From: an uncultured Prevotella sp.
Lineage (GTDB): Bacteria; Bacteroidota; Bacteroidia; Bacteroidales; Bacteroidaceae
Direction: 5' to 3'
Length of the DNA: 56,236 bases
Assembly: GCA_900314195.1 (NCBI GenBank)
Contig: OMUH01000049.1
Coordinates: 1 to 56,236, forward strand
Each line of letters starts with the position of its first letter. Positions within the stretch are counted from its first letter, which is position 1. The notes below the pieces were generated by a model. The model had not been told where the DNA came from and did not search any database. It worked only from the letters and a program-made list of their open reading frames with translations. Position numbers and translations under genes: made by a program. This document shows positions 17,721 through 26,606 of this stretch, in pieces.

Positions 17721-18293
17721 CTATTCGTCGCGCAGCTTTATCCGGCAGTTGTCAAGCGAATCCACTATGGCAAGGCTCTCGCATCTTATGCCTTCGCGCT
17801 CTATGACGTCGCGTCCGTGCTGGAAAGCCTTTTCAATGATAAATCCCATGCCGACTATCTCAGCGCCGCCCTGCCGGCACAGGTCAATGATGCCTTTGGC
17901 GGCATTGCCGTAGGCAAGGAAGTCGTCAATGAACACCACATGGTCGTCAGGTGTCAGATAATCCTTGGAAATCACTACATTGTATTCTCTTTGCTTCGTG
18001 AACGAGAACACCGTCGTCGACAGCATGTTGTCCATCGTCGACGGTTTCTTCTTCTTCGCGAACACCACGGGCAGGTCTAGCAGAAAGCCCATCATGATAG
18101 CCGGAGCTATTCCGCTGGCCTCTATAGTAAGAATCTTGTTAATCTTTTCGTTCGCGAAACGACGTATGAACTCAATGGCAATCTGCTTCATCAGGTTCGG
18201 GTCGAGCTGATGGTTAATAAACTTGTCTACTTTCAGTATTCCTCCCGGATAGCACTTGCCATCCTTTAAAATTCTGTCGCGAAGTACTTTCAT
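17721..18293 (-). CDS. xpt: Xanthine phosphoribosyltransferase
   Basis: Purine-salvage enzyme that converts xanthine and PRPP to XMP in the cytoplasm. Family features: N-terminal [20 protein letters not shown], the [14 protein letters not shown] loop, KKKKPSTM flexible loop, and the PRPP-binding motif [14 protein letters not shown] (about 127-140). Length 190 is exact for the family. In Bacillus this gene is under a purine riboswitch, but the 135-bp leader here shows no such fold; instead a terminator-like hairpin at 18323-18347 closes the preceding gene. Confidence 0.93.
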   Translation of the reverse strand: MKVLRDRILKDGKCYPGGILKVDKFINHQLDPNLMKQIAIEFIRRFANEKINKILTIEASGIAPAIMMGFLLDLPVVFAKKKKPSTMDNMLSTTVFSFTKQREYNVVISKDYLTPDDHVVFIDDFLAYGNAAKGIIDLCRQGGAEIVGMGFIIEKAFQHGRDVIEREGIRCESLAIVDSLDNCRIKLRDE

Positions 18294-18314
18294 TACCTTT
18301 CCGTTATATAAATT

Positions 18315-18347
18315 AAAAAAGACATGTCAGCAAAAACGTCAGACATG
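18315..18347 (-). terminator. Terminator between the acyltransferase gene and xpt
   Basis: On the minus strand CATGTC ... GACATG (arms 18342-18347 and 18323-18328), with further pairing inside, is followed by six T (18315-18320). It would end the transcript of the LpxL-like gene before xpt. Confidence 0.6.
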
Positions 18348-18428
18348 CCATAAAAAAGAATATCAAGACAGATCAATGCCGGCTGCCGATATGCAAAATT
18401 ACGAAAAAAATGTTCTTTTTCCGCATTT

Positions 18429-19361
18429 TCATTCCTTTTGTTTTCTTGGCAGCACCTTGCCATTTACAACCACGAAGCGGCGGTCAAACTCCTCCTTCGT
18501 GCGCCGCCATCTGTCGTGCGACCACAGATAATAAGCCGGCTCGCGGCGTATCGTCTCCTCCAGCATCTGCATGAAGCGCCGCGTAATCTCATTGTCAGGC
18601 AGTGCTGCCGGCTCACGCGTGATAAGGCGGTAGGTACATGTGTAATATCCCCGTTGCGGCCGGCTCATCTCTACATAGAACACCGCATTGTTCATCTTTT
18701 TCATTATTCGCTCACCGCCTGTGAACACTGGCGTGAGCGGATGGTTGAGGAACGGCATCCACAAATGAATGTTTTCCCATTTCGGCGACTGGTCACTGAT
18801 ATATCCGAAGATGTTGCGTATGTTCTGCCGGCGATAGGTGATGAGATAGCGCAGGATGTCTTTCTTCGGCACCGGAACGGCATTCTTCTCATGACTGCGT
18901 ATGCGCCGGAAGAGCTCGTCAAAGGCTGTGCTCTTCAGCGGATGGTATATCAGCCCCATGCGGCAGTCGGCCGGCAGGTCTATTCCCACGCAGCTCAGCC
19001 ACTCCCAATTGCAGTAATGGCCGAGAACAGCTGCCACGTCCTGCCCCCCGGCAAAGCACTTCCTGACCTCATCGCTGCCGACGGTCTTGAAGCGCCGACG
19101 CAGTTCTGCATCGCTGATGCTCAGCAGCTTCACGGCCTCAAAAAGATAATCACAGAAGAAATGATAAAAACGATGCTCGATATCTTTTATCTCCGGCATC
19201 GTTTTTTCCGGGAAAGACGATGTTAGGTTACTCCTCACCACACTTCGTCTGTACCTCACGACATAATAAACAAAAATATAAACAAAATCGCTGATGGCAT
19301 AGAGCATTCTGAACGGCAGCAGCGAGAAAAGATAAAAGAAAGCTATCGTAACCTTTGTCAT
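18429..19361 (-). CDS. LpxL/HtrB-like lysophospholipid acyltransferase (lipid A biosynthesis)
   Basis: A 310-residue inner-membrane acyltransferase with one N-terminal hydrophobic segment. The catalytic H-x4-D/E motif is seen as GHYCNWEWLS (His/Glu) at about residue 115. FGYISDQSPKWENIHLWMPF and PAYYLWSHDRWRRTKEEF are typical of the HtrB/LpxL/WaaM family, which adds secondary acyl chains to lipid A. It starts 25 bp after the MsbA-like ABC exporter on the same strand, a pairing that fits lipid A acylation and flipping. The acyl chain and lipid A position cannot be told. Confidence 0.87.
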   Translation of the reverse strand: MTKVTIAFFYLFSLLPFRMLYAISDFVYIFVYYVVRYRRSVVRSNLTSSFPEKTMPEIKDIEHRFYHFFCDYLFEAVKLLSISDAELRRRFKTVGSDEVRKCFAGGQDVAAVLGHYCNWEWLSCVGIDLPADCRMGLIYHPLKSTAFDELFRRIRSHEKNAVPVPKKDILRYLITYRRQNIRNIFGYISDQSPKWENIHLWMPFLNHPLTPVFTGGERIMKKMNNAVFYVEMSRPQRGYYTCTYRLITREPAALPDNEITRRFMQMLEETIRREPAYYLWSHDRWRRTKEEFDRRFVVVNGKVLPRKQKE

Positions 19362-19386
19362 GTGTATATATTTCCTCTTATAATCG

Positions 19387-21225
19387 TCAGCTCTGCATGT
19401 CGTGCAGCTTCTTGTAATATCCGTTGCGCGCCATCAGCTCATCGTGCGTACCGCGCTCAATGATCTCACCCTCATGCAGCACGCAGATGAGGTCGGCATT
19501 CTTGATTGTCGACAGCCTGTGTGCCACGGCCACTGTCGTGCGCGTTTTCATAAGCCGTGTCAGGGCGTCTTGCACGAGCCGCTCGCTCTCAGTGTCAAGA
19601 GCCGAGGTGGCCTCGTCGAGAATGAGTATCGGCGGGTTCTTCAGCACAGCGCGCGCAATGCTTATGCGCTGTCGCTGTCCGCCGGAGAGGCGTCCGCCGC
19701 GGTCGCCGATGTTCGTGTCAAAGCCGTGTTCCGATTCCATGATAAAGTCGTATGCATTGGCCACGCGCGCCGCCTGCTCAACCTCCTCGTCAGTGGCATT
19801 GTCAACACCGAACTTAATGTTGTTCTTGAACGTGTCATTGAAGAGAATGGCCTCCTGGTTGACGTTTCCTATCAGCGAGCGCAGACTGTGTATCTGCAAA
19901 TCCTTCACGTCGACGCCGTCAATGAGCACCTGTCCTTTCTGCACGTCATAATAACGTGGAATGAGGTCGACAAGCGTTGACTTTCCTGAGCCGCTCTGTC
20001 CGACAAAAGCCACTGTCTGCCCGCGCGGAATGACGATGTTGATGTCTTTAAGCACGTAATGCAGTTCTTTTGTAGAATGGTCGGTATACGCGAAGCTGAC
20101 ATGCCGGAACTCTATCTGATGTTTGAATCCGTCAGCCACCCTGGCGTCCAGTTTCTCCTTTATCGGGTTCTCAGCAAGAAGAATCTTGTCAACGCGTTCC
20201 ATGCTGGCCAGTCCCTTCGGAATGTTATAACCGGCCTTTGAGAAGTCTTTCAGCGGGTTGATGATGCTGTATAGTATTACAAGATAATAAATGAACGTCG
20301 GTCCGTCGAGCTCAGCCTTGTTGATGACGAGCACGCCGCCGAACCACAGCACAATGATAATCATCACCGTGCCGAGGAACTCGCTCATAGGGTGGGCGAG
20401 CTGCTGGCGTATGTTCACGCGCATTATCTTATTCCGGTAGCCGCTGTTTATATTGTCGAAACGGCGGTTCATCTTCTCCTCTGCGCAGAAAGCCTTTATA
20501 ATGCGCAGTCCGGAGAGAGTCTCCTCAAGCTGCGACATCGTGTCGCTCCACATGTTCTGCGCCTCAATGCTCTTCGACTTCAGCTTCCGGCCCACCTGTC
20601 CCATGAACCATCCGAACACCGGCACGAAGACTATCGTGAACAGTGTCAGCTTCCACGAGATGACAATCAGCGTTACGAAATATGCAATAATGAGAATAGG
20701 GTTTTTAAACAGCATGTCGAGAGATGACATTATGCTGTTCTCAACCTCCTGCACGTCACCGCTCATGCGCGCAATGATGTCGCCCTTCCGTTCCTCGCTG
20801 AAGAAGCCCAGGTTGAGGGAGGTAATCTTTCTGTACAGCTGGTTTCTGATGTCGCGCACCACGCCCGTGCGTATCGGTATCACCGACGCCGACGACAGGA
20901 AATAGGCTCCAGTCTTCAGTGCCGTCATAAACGCCAGCAGCAGTCCGATGATGAGCAGCGTCGACGTAGGTCCTATGTCTACAATCAGCTCCTGCACATA
21001 ATAGTTGGCATTGTTCTGCAGAACATTTATGTCGAGCGCCCACGGCTGGAGATGGTCGGCACGTATGCCGCCGTCAACCTGGAACAGGATTTGCAGAATC
21101 GGAACGAGGGTGGCAAACGAAAAGATGTTGAGCACCGCAGAGAGTATGTTGAAGATGACAGACATCACAAGATACTTTCTGTAAGGTGGTATGAAACGGG
21201 CCAGTACGTGGAAAAATTCCTTCAT
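19387..21225 (-). CDS. MsbA-like ABC exporter (half transporter)
   Basis: A 612-residue half transporter: six membrane helices (about 1-330) followed by an ATPase domain (about 355-612). Walker A GQSGSGKST, signature LSGGQRQRIS, Walker B ILILDEATSALD, and the H-loop VAHRLSTIKNAD are all intact, so the homodimer should be active. Sequence style and the adjacent LpxL-like acyltransferase favour lipid A or another lipid as substrate, but multidrug export cannot be excluded. Minus-strand TATCTTTG at 21257-21264 could serve as a promoter -7 box. Confidence 0.88.
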   Translation of the reverse strand: MKEFFHVLARFIPPYRKYLVMSVIFNILSAVLNIFSFATLVPILQILFQVDGGIRADHLQPWALDINVLQNNANYYVQELIVDIGPTSTLLIIGLLLAFMTALKTGAYFLSSASVIPIRTGVVRDIRNQLYRKITSLNLGFFSEERKGDIIARMSGDVQEVENSIMSSLDMLFKNPILIIAYFVTLIVISWKLTLFTIVFVPVFGWFMGQVGRKLKSKSIEAQNMWSDTMSQLEETLSGLRIIKAFCAEEKMNRRFDNINSGYRNKIMRVNIRQQLAHPMSEFLGTVMIIIVLWFGGVLVINKAELDGPTFIYYLVILYSIINPLKDFSKAGYNIPKGLASMERVDKILLAENPIKEKLDARVADGFKHQIEFRHVSFAYTDHSTKELHYVLKDINIVIPRGQTVAFVGQSGSGKSTLVDLIPRYYDVQKGQVLIDGVDVKDLQIHSLRSLIGNVNQEAILFNDTFKNNIKFGVDNATDEEVEQAARVANAYDFIMESEHGFDTNIGDRGGRLSGGQRQRISIARAVLKNPPILILDEATSALDTESERLVQDALTRLMKTRTTVAVAHRLSTIKNADLICVLHEGEIIERGTHDELMARNGYYKKLHDMQS

Positions 21226-21344
21226 GCAACAAATATAGTTATATTTTGCAAATCATCAAAGATATGCTGTTTCTTTTATTTTTATGTTGTTAAAATCAGA
21301 ACATAAAATAATCCTTTTGCACCACTGCCGTGCACTGGCAAAGC

Positions 21345-22715
21345 TCATACTTCCTCGCCGAACAGCGTAGCGCTTGTCGACGATGTTATTCTTACTCTGA
21401 CACGGTCGCCGGTATGATGGCTGCCGCGGTCTATGACCACAGCCTTGTTCTGCGGCGTGCGTCCCATGAGCTGCTGCCTGCTGCGCTTGCTGAATCCCTC
21501 GATTAGAATTTCGAATGTCTTGCCCTCGTCAAGCTTGTTCTGCTCTGCCGAGATCTCGGTTTGCAGTCTTATCAGCTCGTTCAGCCGCGCTATCTTGACG
21601 TCTTCCGGCACATTGTCGGGCAGGTGCTTGGCGGCATAGGTGCCCGGCCGCTCACTGTATTTGAACATGAAAGCCGAATCGAAACGGCATTCCCTGACCA
21701 GGTCGAGCGTCATTCTGTGGTCGTCCTCCGTCTCGTCGTGATAGCCCACGAAGATGTCTGTGGTAAGTCCGCAGCCTGGGATGAGGCGCTTTATGGTTCT
21801 TACCTTCTCAAGATACTGCTCACGCGTGTATTTGCGGTTCATGAGCTTCAGTATCTTATTGCTGCCGCTCTGCGCCGGGAAGTGAATGTGGTTGCACAGA
21901 TTAGGCTCATCGGCCACGGCCTGTATAATATCATCGGTCATGTCTTCGGGGTTGCTCGTGGTGAACCTCACCCGCATGTCGGGCACCTCGCGTGCCACCG
22001 TTGTCAGCAGCCGTGCGAAAGAGCACACATGCATCTTCCCGCCGTTGCCGTCGTCAATGACCACGTCGGCGTCGGGGCGCCTGCCGTTGGGCAGCAGCCC
22101 GTAGCTGTTCACGTTCTGTCCGAGCAGCGTCACCTCCTTGAACCCCCTGTCGTGCAGGTCGCGCACCTCGCACAGGATGCTCTCCACGTCGCGCGAGCGC
22201 TCACGACCACGCGTATAGGGCACGATGCAGTAATGACAGAAGTTGTTGCATCCGCGCATGATGCTCACGAATCCGCTGACATGGCTTGCGCCGACGCGCT
22301 GCGGCATCACGTCACGGTATGTCTCCGTAGCAGAGAGCTTCACGTCAATGGCGGGCTGTCCGAGCTCTGCTGCCGCCACCATCTCCGGCAGACTCAGATA
22401 GGCATCCGGTCCGCACACCAGACTGGCGTGATGATTGTCTATGAGGTCGTCCTTGACGCGTTCAGCCATGCAGCCCAGCACGCCGAGCAGCACGCGGCGC
22501 CCTTTTTTCTGCTCGGCATGCAGCATGTCGAGGCGGTGATAGATTTTATTCTCGGCATTCTCGCGAACGCTGCACGTGTTAAGGAATATGGCGTCGGCAT
22601 CTGCCTCATTGTCGCATAGGTCGTAGCCGGCCATCTTCATCACCGAGGCTACCACCTCGCTGTCGGCCACGTTCATCTGGCAGCCGTATGTCTCTATGTA
22701 TAATTTCTTGCTCAT
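21345..22715 (-). CDS. miaB: tRNA-2-methylthio-N6-isopentenyladenosine37 synthase MiaB
   Basis: Radical-SAM methylthiotransferase acting on i6A37 of tRNAs that read UNN codons. The N-terminal UPF0004 domain starts YIETYGCQMNVADSE, supplying one of the auxiliary-cluster Cys. The radical-SAM CxxxCxxC motif is in RGCNNFCHYCIVPYTRGRE (about 153-160). The C-terminal TRAM domain starts near GKTFEILIEGFSKRS. Length 456 is usual. It lies 41 bp after the PAP2 gene on the same strand and is probably in one transcript with the SDR and PAP2 genes. Confidence 0.95.
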   Translation of the reverse strand: MSKKLYIETYGCQMNVADSEVVASVMKMAGYDLCDNEADADAIFLNTCSVRENAENKIYHRLDMLHAEQKKGRRVLLGVLGCMAERVKDDLIDNHHASLVCGPDAYLSLPEMVAAAELGQPAIDVKLSATETYRDVMPQRVGASHVSGFVSIMRGCNNFCHYCIVPYTRGRERSRDVESILCEVRDLHDRGFKEVTLLGQNVNSYGLLPNGRRPDADVVIDDGNGGKMHVCSFARLLTTVAREVPDMRVRFTTSNPEDMTDDIIQAVADEPNLCNHIHFPAQSGSNKILKLMNRKYTREQYLEKVRTIKRLIPGCGLTTDIFVGYHDETEDDHRMTLDLVRECRFDSAFMFKYSERPGTYAAKHLPDNVPEDVKIARLNELIRLQTEISAEQNKLDEGKTFEILIEGFSKRSRQQLMGRTPQNKAVVIDRGSHHTGDRVRVRITSSTSATLFGEEV

Positions 22716-22756
22716 TGTTTCTTAATAAAAAAAATTACGTATTCAGCCTGCTGGCT

Positions 22757-23764
22757 TTATTTCCCCATTCTCCGCTTTCTTGCCGCCGTGGCCAGCTGCC
22801 GTCCCTCGTGCGGCACCATGCCGCGTGTCAGCATCATCAGCACGGCATACAGCAATATGCCCGAGAAGAAACCGGCAATGGCATCAATAAGATAATGTGC
22901 CTGAATGTACACCGTGGCAAGACAGAGGAAGATGTAGAAGGGCAGCATGACCAGCAGCAGCTTGTTGTTCCTCGTGTGCCACACGAGCAGCATGATGATT
23001 GTGCTCACTCCGACATGCGAGCTCGGGAAGGCTGCCGTAGGTCTCTCGCCGGCAGCCTTGGCGTCCTCAACAAGGTTATAGAACACTCCTTTCTGCCACC
23101 CTGGTGCCGGCAGGCAGTCGGTGTGCTGACTGAAATAATCGCCTAGATGCGGGAACACGCCCTTTGCTATGTCCGATGTTCCCACCGCATTGTAATAGAA
23201 TGTGGGGCCAACGGTGGGGAAGAATATGAAAATGACATAATAGATGAAGAATGAGGCAATTATGACAAACGACGCGCGCTCAAACTCTCCGTAACGGAAT
23301 ATCATGTAAAAGAAAGCCACCAGGCCAATCATCGGATAATAAGAGAAATATCCCATGTCGAGCAGTTCGGAGAACCAGTGCCACGGCATTGCCTTTGCAA
23401 ACAAAAGCGCCGGCTGACAGCCGAATAACTGCTGTTCCCACTCAGCCAGAAGATAGTCTTTATTGTCGAACATGCGGTTCAGCTCATACGTGTCAGGATA
23501 CCACACGGCCAGCGACATCATCTGCACGAGCACTCTCAGCAGCAGAACGAACCGGCAGGGTATAAGCTTGTAAACAAGCCACATGGCCGCTATTAGAGCA
23601 ACGCCTCTGATGCGGAGCCACAGCATGGCATGAGGATTGACAATTTTCGTTGATGTGAACTGCATGATGAGCAGCGTAACTGCCATATAGGCCAGCACAA
23701 CCCATTCAACGGCCATAAGCCCTTTCTTCGGATTATTGTCTATTCTGAAATAATCTGATATCAT
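22757..23764 (-). CDS. PAP2-type membrane phosphotransferase (inositol-phosphorylceramide synthase-like)
   Basis: A 335-residue protein with about eight membrane segments. The PAP2 motifs are AAFPSSHVGVSTIIM (motif C2, His as acid) and QAHYLIDAIAGFFSG (motif C3, His nucleophile with Asp). Spacing and the long N-terminal membrane part resemble the PAP2_3/Aur1 group, which in yeast and some Bacteroidota moves phosphoinositol onto ceramide. It sits between an SDR and miaB on the same strand. A lipid-phosphatase role is the alternative. Family good, substrate inferred. Confidence 0.78.
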   Translation of the reverse strand: MISDYFRIDNNPKKGLMAVEWVVLAYMAVTLLIMQFTSTKIVNPHAMLWLRIRGVALIAAMWLVYKLIPCRFVLLLRVLVQMMSLAVWYPDTYELNRMFDNKDYLLAEWEQQLFGCQPALLFAKAMPWHWFSELLDMGYFSYYPMIGLVAFFYMIFRYGEFERASFVIIASFFIYYVIFIFFPTVGPTFYYNAVGTSDIAKGVFPHLGDYFSQHTDCLPAPGWQKGVFYNLVEDAKAAGERPTAAFPSSHVGVSTIIMLLVWHTRNNKLLLVMLPFYIFLCLATVYIQAHYLIDAIAGFFSGILLYAVLMMLTRGMVPHEGRQLATAARKRRMGK

Positions 23765-23811
23765 CTATTATTTTAAAAAATATATATAATTATTCTTGTT
23801 GTGCTGTACGC

Positions 23812-24819
23812 TCACAGCCACCCGTTTTTCCTGTACCATTCTATTGTCAGCGGCACTCCGCGCTCAAGGTCATATTCCGGCTTGAAGCCCAGCTCGTCAA
23901 CGGCCGGCTTGATGTCACACCGCCAGTTGCGCTGTTTTAGAATGTTGAACTTATCATTGTTGAGGGCAATGAGATGACCCGTAATCCGTCCGTAGTATTC
24001 TCCGAAGAACGTGATAACGCGCAGCAGCCACACCGGTGCCTTCACACGAATCATGAAAGGCTTTTCGAGAGCCTTGTGAATGAGATTGCTGAAGTCGGCC
24101 GACTGATACACGCGTCCGTCGCTGAGAAAATAGCGGCGTGCTGTTCTGCCGTGGTCAAGGGCGAGGAAGACAGCCTGCACCACATCCTTCACGAATACGA
24201 ACGTAATGTCCTGCCGCTTGAAGCCCACGGCGAAATCCATGTGCTTCTTTATGCTCTCCGCCATCAGGAAATAATCTTTCTCCCGCGGACCGTATACGCC
24301 GGTAGGCCTTAAGATGACATACGGGAACTCCTTGCCTCCGCCGGCGTTCAGAGTGTCGAGAAACTGCTCGGCCATGAGCTTGCTCTTTCCGTAAGCAGTG
24401 TTTGGCCGCGGCGTGTCACCCTCGCGTATCTCGTCATATGGCTGCTGCTCCTTTATCGCGCCGAACACCGACAGCGAGCTCAGATAAACAAACCGCTTCA
24501 ACGGCATGTCCAGCCTTCGCAGTGCCGTGACAAGATTTTTTGTTCCGCCGGTGTTTATCTTGAAGAAATCATCCTTGTGAATGCATTTCGTAGCACCGGC
24601 CGCATGAACAATATAGTCAAAGTCATGGCCGGAAAGCTGTTTCTCGAGCTCGCCCTCATCGGCAAGATTGAGCTCTATGAAATGTATTCTGCTGTCAGTG
24701 AGATAGCGACGCGAACTTGTGGCGCGCACGCCGGCCCATGTCTCAAAGCCGCGTTTCAATGCTTCTTCAACAATAAAGCTGCCTATGAATCCGGACGCGC
24801 CCGTGATAAGTATTTTCAT
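23812..24819 (-). CDS. NAD(P)-dependent epimerase/dehydratase (extended SDR)
   Basis: A 335-residue Rossmann protein. Nucleotide-binding GASGFIGSFI is at about 7-16; the catalytic Ser and Tyr-x3-Lys are in LSSLSVFG and AYGKSKLMAEQFL (about 156-168). Atypical of sugar epimerases, the C-terminal part has a hydrophobic stretch (PVWLLRVITFFGEYYG), which suggests membrane contact and a lipid substrate. Its neighbour 47 bp downstream is a PAP2/ceramide-type phosphotransferase. Bacterial ceramide/sphinganine reductases belong to this family, so a sphingolipid step is a plausible guess, but sugar-nucleotide modification remains possible. Confidence 0.8.
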   Translation of the reverse strand: MKILITGASGFIGSFIVEEALKRGFETWAGVRATSSRRYLTDSRIHFIELNLADEGELEKQLSGHDFDYIVHAAGATKCIHKDDFFKINTGGTKNLVTALRRLDMPLKRFVYLSSLSVFGAIKEQQPYDEIREGDTPRPNTAYGKSKLMAEQFLDTLNAGGGKEFPYVILRPTGVYGPREKDYFLMAESIKKHMDFAVGFKRQDITFVFVKDVVQAVFLALDHGRTARRYFLSDGRVYQSADFSNLIHKALEKPFMIRVKAPVWLLRVITFFGEYYGRITGHLIALNNDKFNILKQRNWRCDIKPAVDELGFKPEYDLERGVPLTIEWYRKNGWL

Positions 24820-24848
24820 CTTAAGAAAACAAAATTCGAATTTTGGCG

Positions 24849-24880
24849 CAAAGTTACTAATTTATAAATGAATGCTGAAA
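24849..24880 (-). promoter_or_regulatory. Promoter of the SDR-PAP2-miaB operon
   Basis: On the minus strand TTTC (24877-24880), 20 bases, then TAACTTTG (24849-24856), a good -7 match with an imperfect -33, about 30 bp before the SDR start. Confidence 0.55.
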
Positions 24881-24928
24881 CAAATCAGTTTCTAATTTAA
24901 CCGGACATAAAAATCAGCCTTCCAGTGT

Positions 24929-26482
24929 TCACTCTGTTTTCCAGTCGCTGATATTGCGTGTTTCCGAGTCGAAGCTGACGCCGACCTTCGTCACCGGACA
25001 GCCGCAGGATGAGAATGCCGACGCATAGTCCTTGAGGTCTATCTGCGACATGGCAGCACCGGCAGAGGCGTCAAGCTTTATCTCTATCACATACAGATGC
25101 TTCATGAAAGCCATCACTATGTCGACCCTGCCGCGGGGCGTGTGCACCTCTACGTCGGCCCACGCGCCGAGCAGCTTGAATATTATGCACAGCACCTGCT
25201 GGTAATGCCCTTCATAGTTTGTATTGTCGGTATACGGCACAGAGGCAAGAAACGTCTGAAGGTTCCTGAACATGCCGGATATGTCGCCTTTGTAAAGCGC
25301 GCGCGCCATGTCTACCACTGTTACGTTCACCCGGCGGGTGTCTGGATTGACGTAATAGGGGATGAACGATTTCATCAGTCCAAGCTCCACCTCGCGGTTC
25401 GGTATGTCGAGGGTGTACATGCCGAACATGCCGTCATAGTCTTTTATCGTCAGATAGCCGCTCTGATAAAGCAGCGGGATTATGTTTGTCATAGTCTCTG
25501 TGGGCGCGTCGAAGTCTGACTCCTGGGCCTCCATCTTTCCGAACTGCGTAGGCAGGAAATCGAAATGCCGCATCATCTCAAGCAGATATGTCGGTGTGCC
25601 AGTAGAAAACCAGTAGGCTTTTATGCTCTTTGCCGAGAAGGCATTCAGCAGACTGAATGGGTTGAAGATGTCAGGTGACGGCCACGTGAAGTGATAGCCG
25701 TCGTAATAACGGGTCAGCTCGCTGACCACTTCGTCATGCGACTTGCCGAGGGCTGCGGCAAGCATGTCCGTGTCGGCAGACATCTGCTCATTCAGCTCCT
25801 CTTTCGTTATTCCGCAGATGGCGGCATACTCCGGACGCATGCTGATGTTCTGTATGTTGTTCAGCTCTGAGAAGATGCTCAGCTGCGAGAACTTCGTTAT
25901 GCCGGTGAGGAACACGAAGCGGAGGTTTGGCTCATTGAGCTTCAGCGGACTGTAAAAGTTGCGCAGCTCATTGCGCAGCTCGTCCAAGGCATCCTCACGG
26001 TGCACCACGTCAAGGAGCGGAGCATCATACTCGTCTATCAGAACCACAGCCTGGCGCCCAGACTTCTCACAGGCCGTCTGAATGAGATTCGACAGACGAT
26101 CTGATGCATCTTTTGCCGGCGAAGCAATACCGTATTGTTTTTCTATATTGCTTAAAATAGTATCAAGGTATCTTTTAAGACGGTCCTTTTCTGTAAATTT
26201 TGCGCCGCTGAGGTCCAGGTGTATAACCGGATACTCCATCCAGTCATGTTCAAGCCTTTCTATGGCAAGTCCCTTGAACAGGTCTTTACGTCCGGCAAAA
26301 TAACTATGAAGCGTTGACGTCAGCAGTGATTTTCCGAAACGGCGCGGACGGCTCAGAAAAAAATATTTACCGTTTTCATGAGCCAAACGGTAAATGTATT
26401 CCGTTTTGTCAATATACATATAATTGTTATTGACTATCTCAGAAAAAGTCTGTATGCCGATAGGATAACGTCTTGATGCCAT
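24929..26482 (-). CDS. AAA-ATPase-like / PD-(D/E)XK nuclease family protein (DUF1703), copy 1
   Basis: A 517-residue protein of the AAA-ATPase_like plus PD-(D/E)XK (DUF1703) family, very common in many paralogues in Bacteroidota; function unsettled. The N-terminal half has a degenerate P-loop RPRRFGKSLLTS (K51, S52) and Walker B VVLIDEYDAPL (D150/E151). The C-terminal nuclease fold shows the Asp of GRVDIVM (about D454) and the E-x-K of VIEIKLD (E467, K469), so both parts look intact. The start MASRRYPIGIQTFSEIV is standard. It is byte-for-byte the same as the next gene. Possible roles discussed for the family include mobile-element association and toxin-like or defence functions; none is shown by this sequence. 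Confidence 0.88.
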   Translation of the reverse strand: MASRRYPIGIQTFSEIVNNNYMYIDKTEYIYRLAHENGKYFFLSRPRRFGKSLLTSTLHSYFAGRKDLFKGLAIERLEHDWMEYPVIHLDLSGAKFTEKDRLKRYLDTILSNIEKQYGIASPAKDASDRLSNLIQTACEKSGRQAVVLIDEYDAPLLDVVHREDALDELRNELRNFYSPLKLNEPNLRFVFLTGITKFSQLSIFSELNNIQNISMRPEYAAICGITKEELNEQMSADTDMLAAALGKSHDEVVSELTRYYDGYHFTWPSPDIFNPFSLLNAFSAKSIKAYWFSTGTPTYLLEMMRHFDFLPTQFGKMEAQESDFDAPTETMTNIIPLLYQSGYLTIKDYDGMFGMYTLDIPNREVELGLMKSFIPYYVNPDTRRVNVTVVDMARALYKGDISGMFRNLQTFLASVPYTDNTNYEGHYQQVLCIIFKLLGAWADVEVHTPRGRVDIVMAFMKHLYVIEIKLDASAGAAMSQIDLKDYASAFSSCGCPVTKVGVSFDSETRNISDWKTE

Positions 26483-26606
26483 ATATTTTCAAATGATTTA
26501 TGTCGTGAATACCATTCATTTACAAAAATAACACTTTTGCTCAAAACTAAAAAGTGAACCTGTATTATTTTCAAAAATTCAAATCCGCATAGTTTCTGCA
26601 AGAAAT

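Noticed and set aside
18294..18428. Purine riboswitch upstream of xpt
   Set aside because: No three-way-junction helices or conserved purine-aptamer loops were seen; only a terminator for the preceding gene.
21561..22619. Plus-strand open frame of 352 codons
   Set aside because: Antisense to miaB, whose cluster Cys and TRAM domain are clear. Long antisense frames are expected in GC-rich codon usage.
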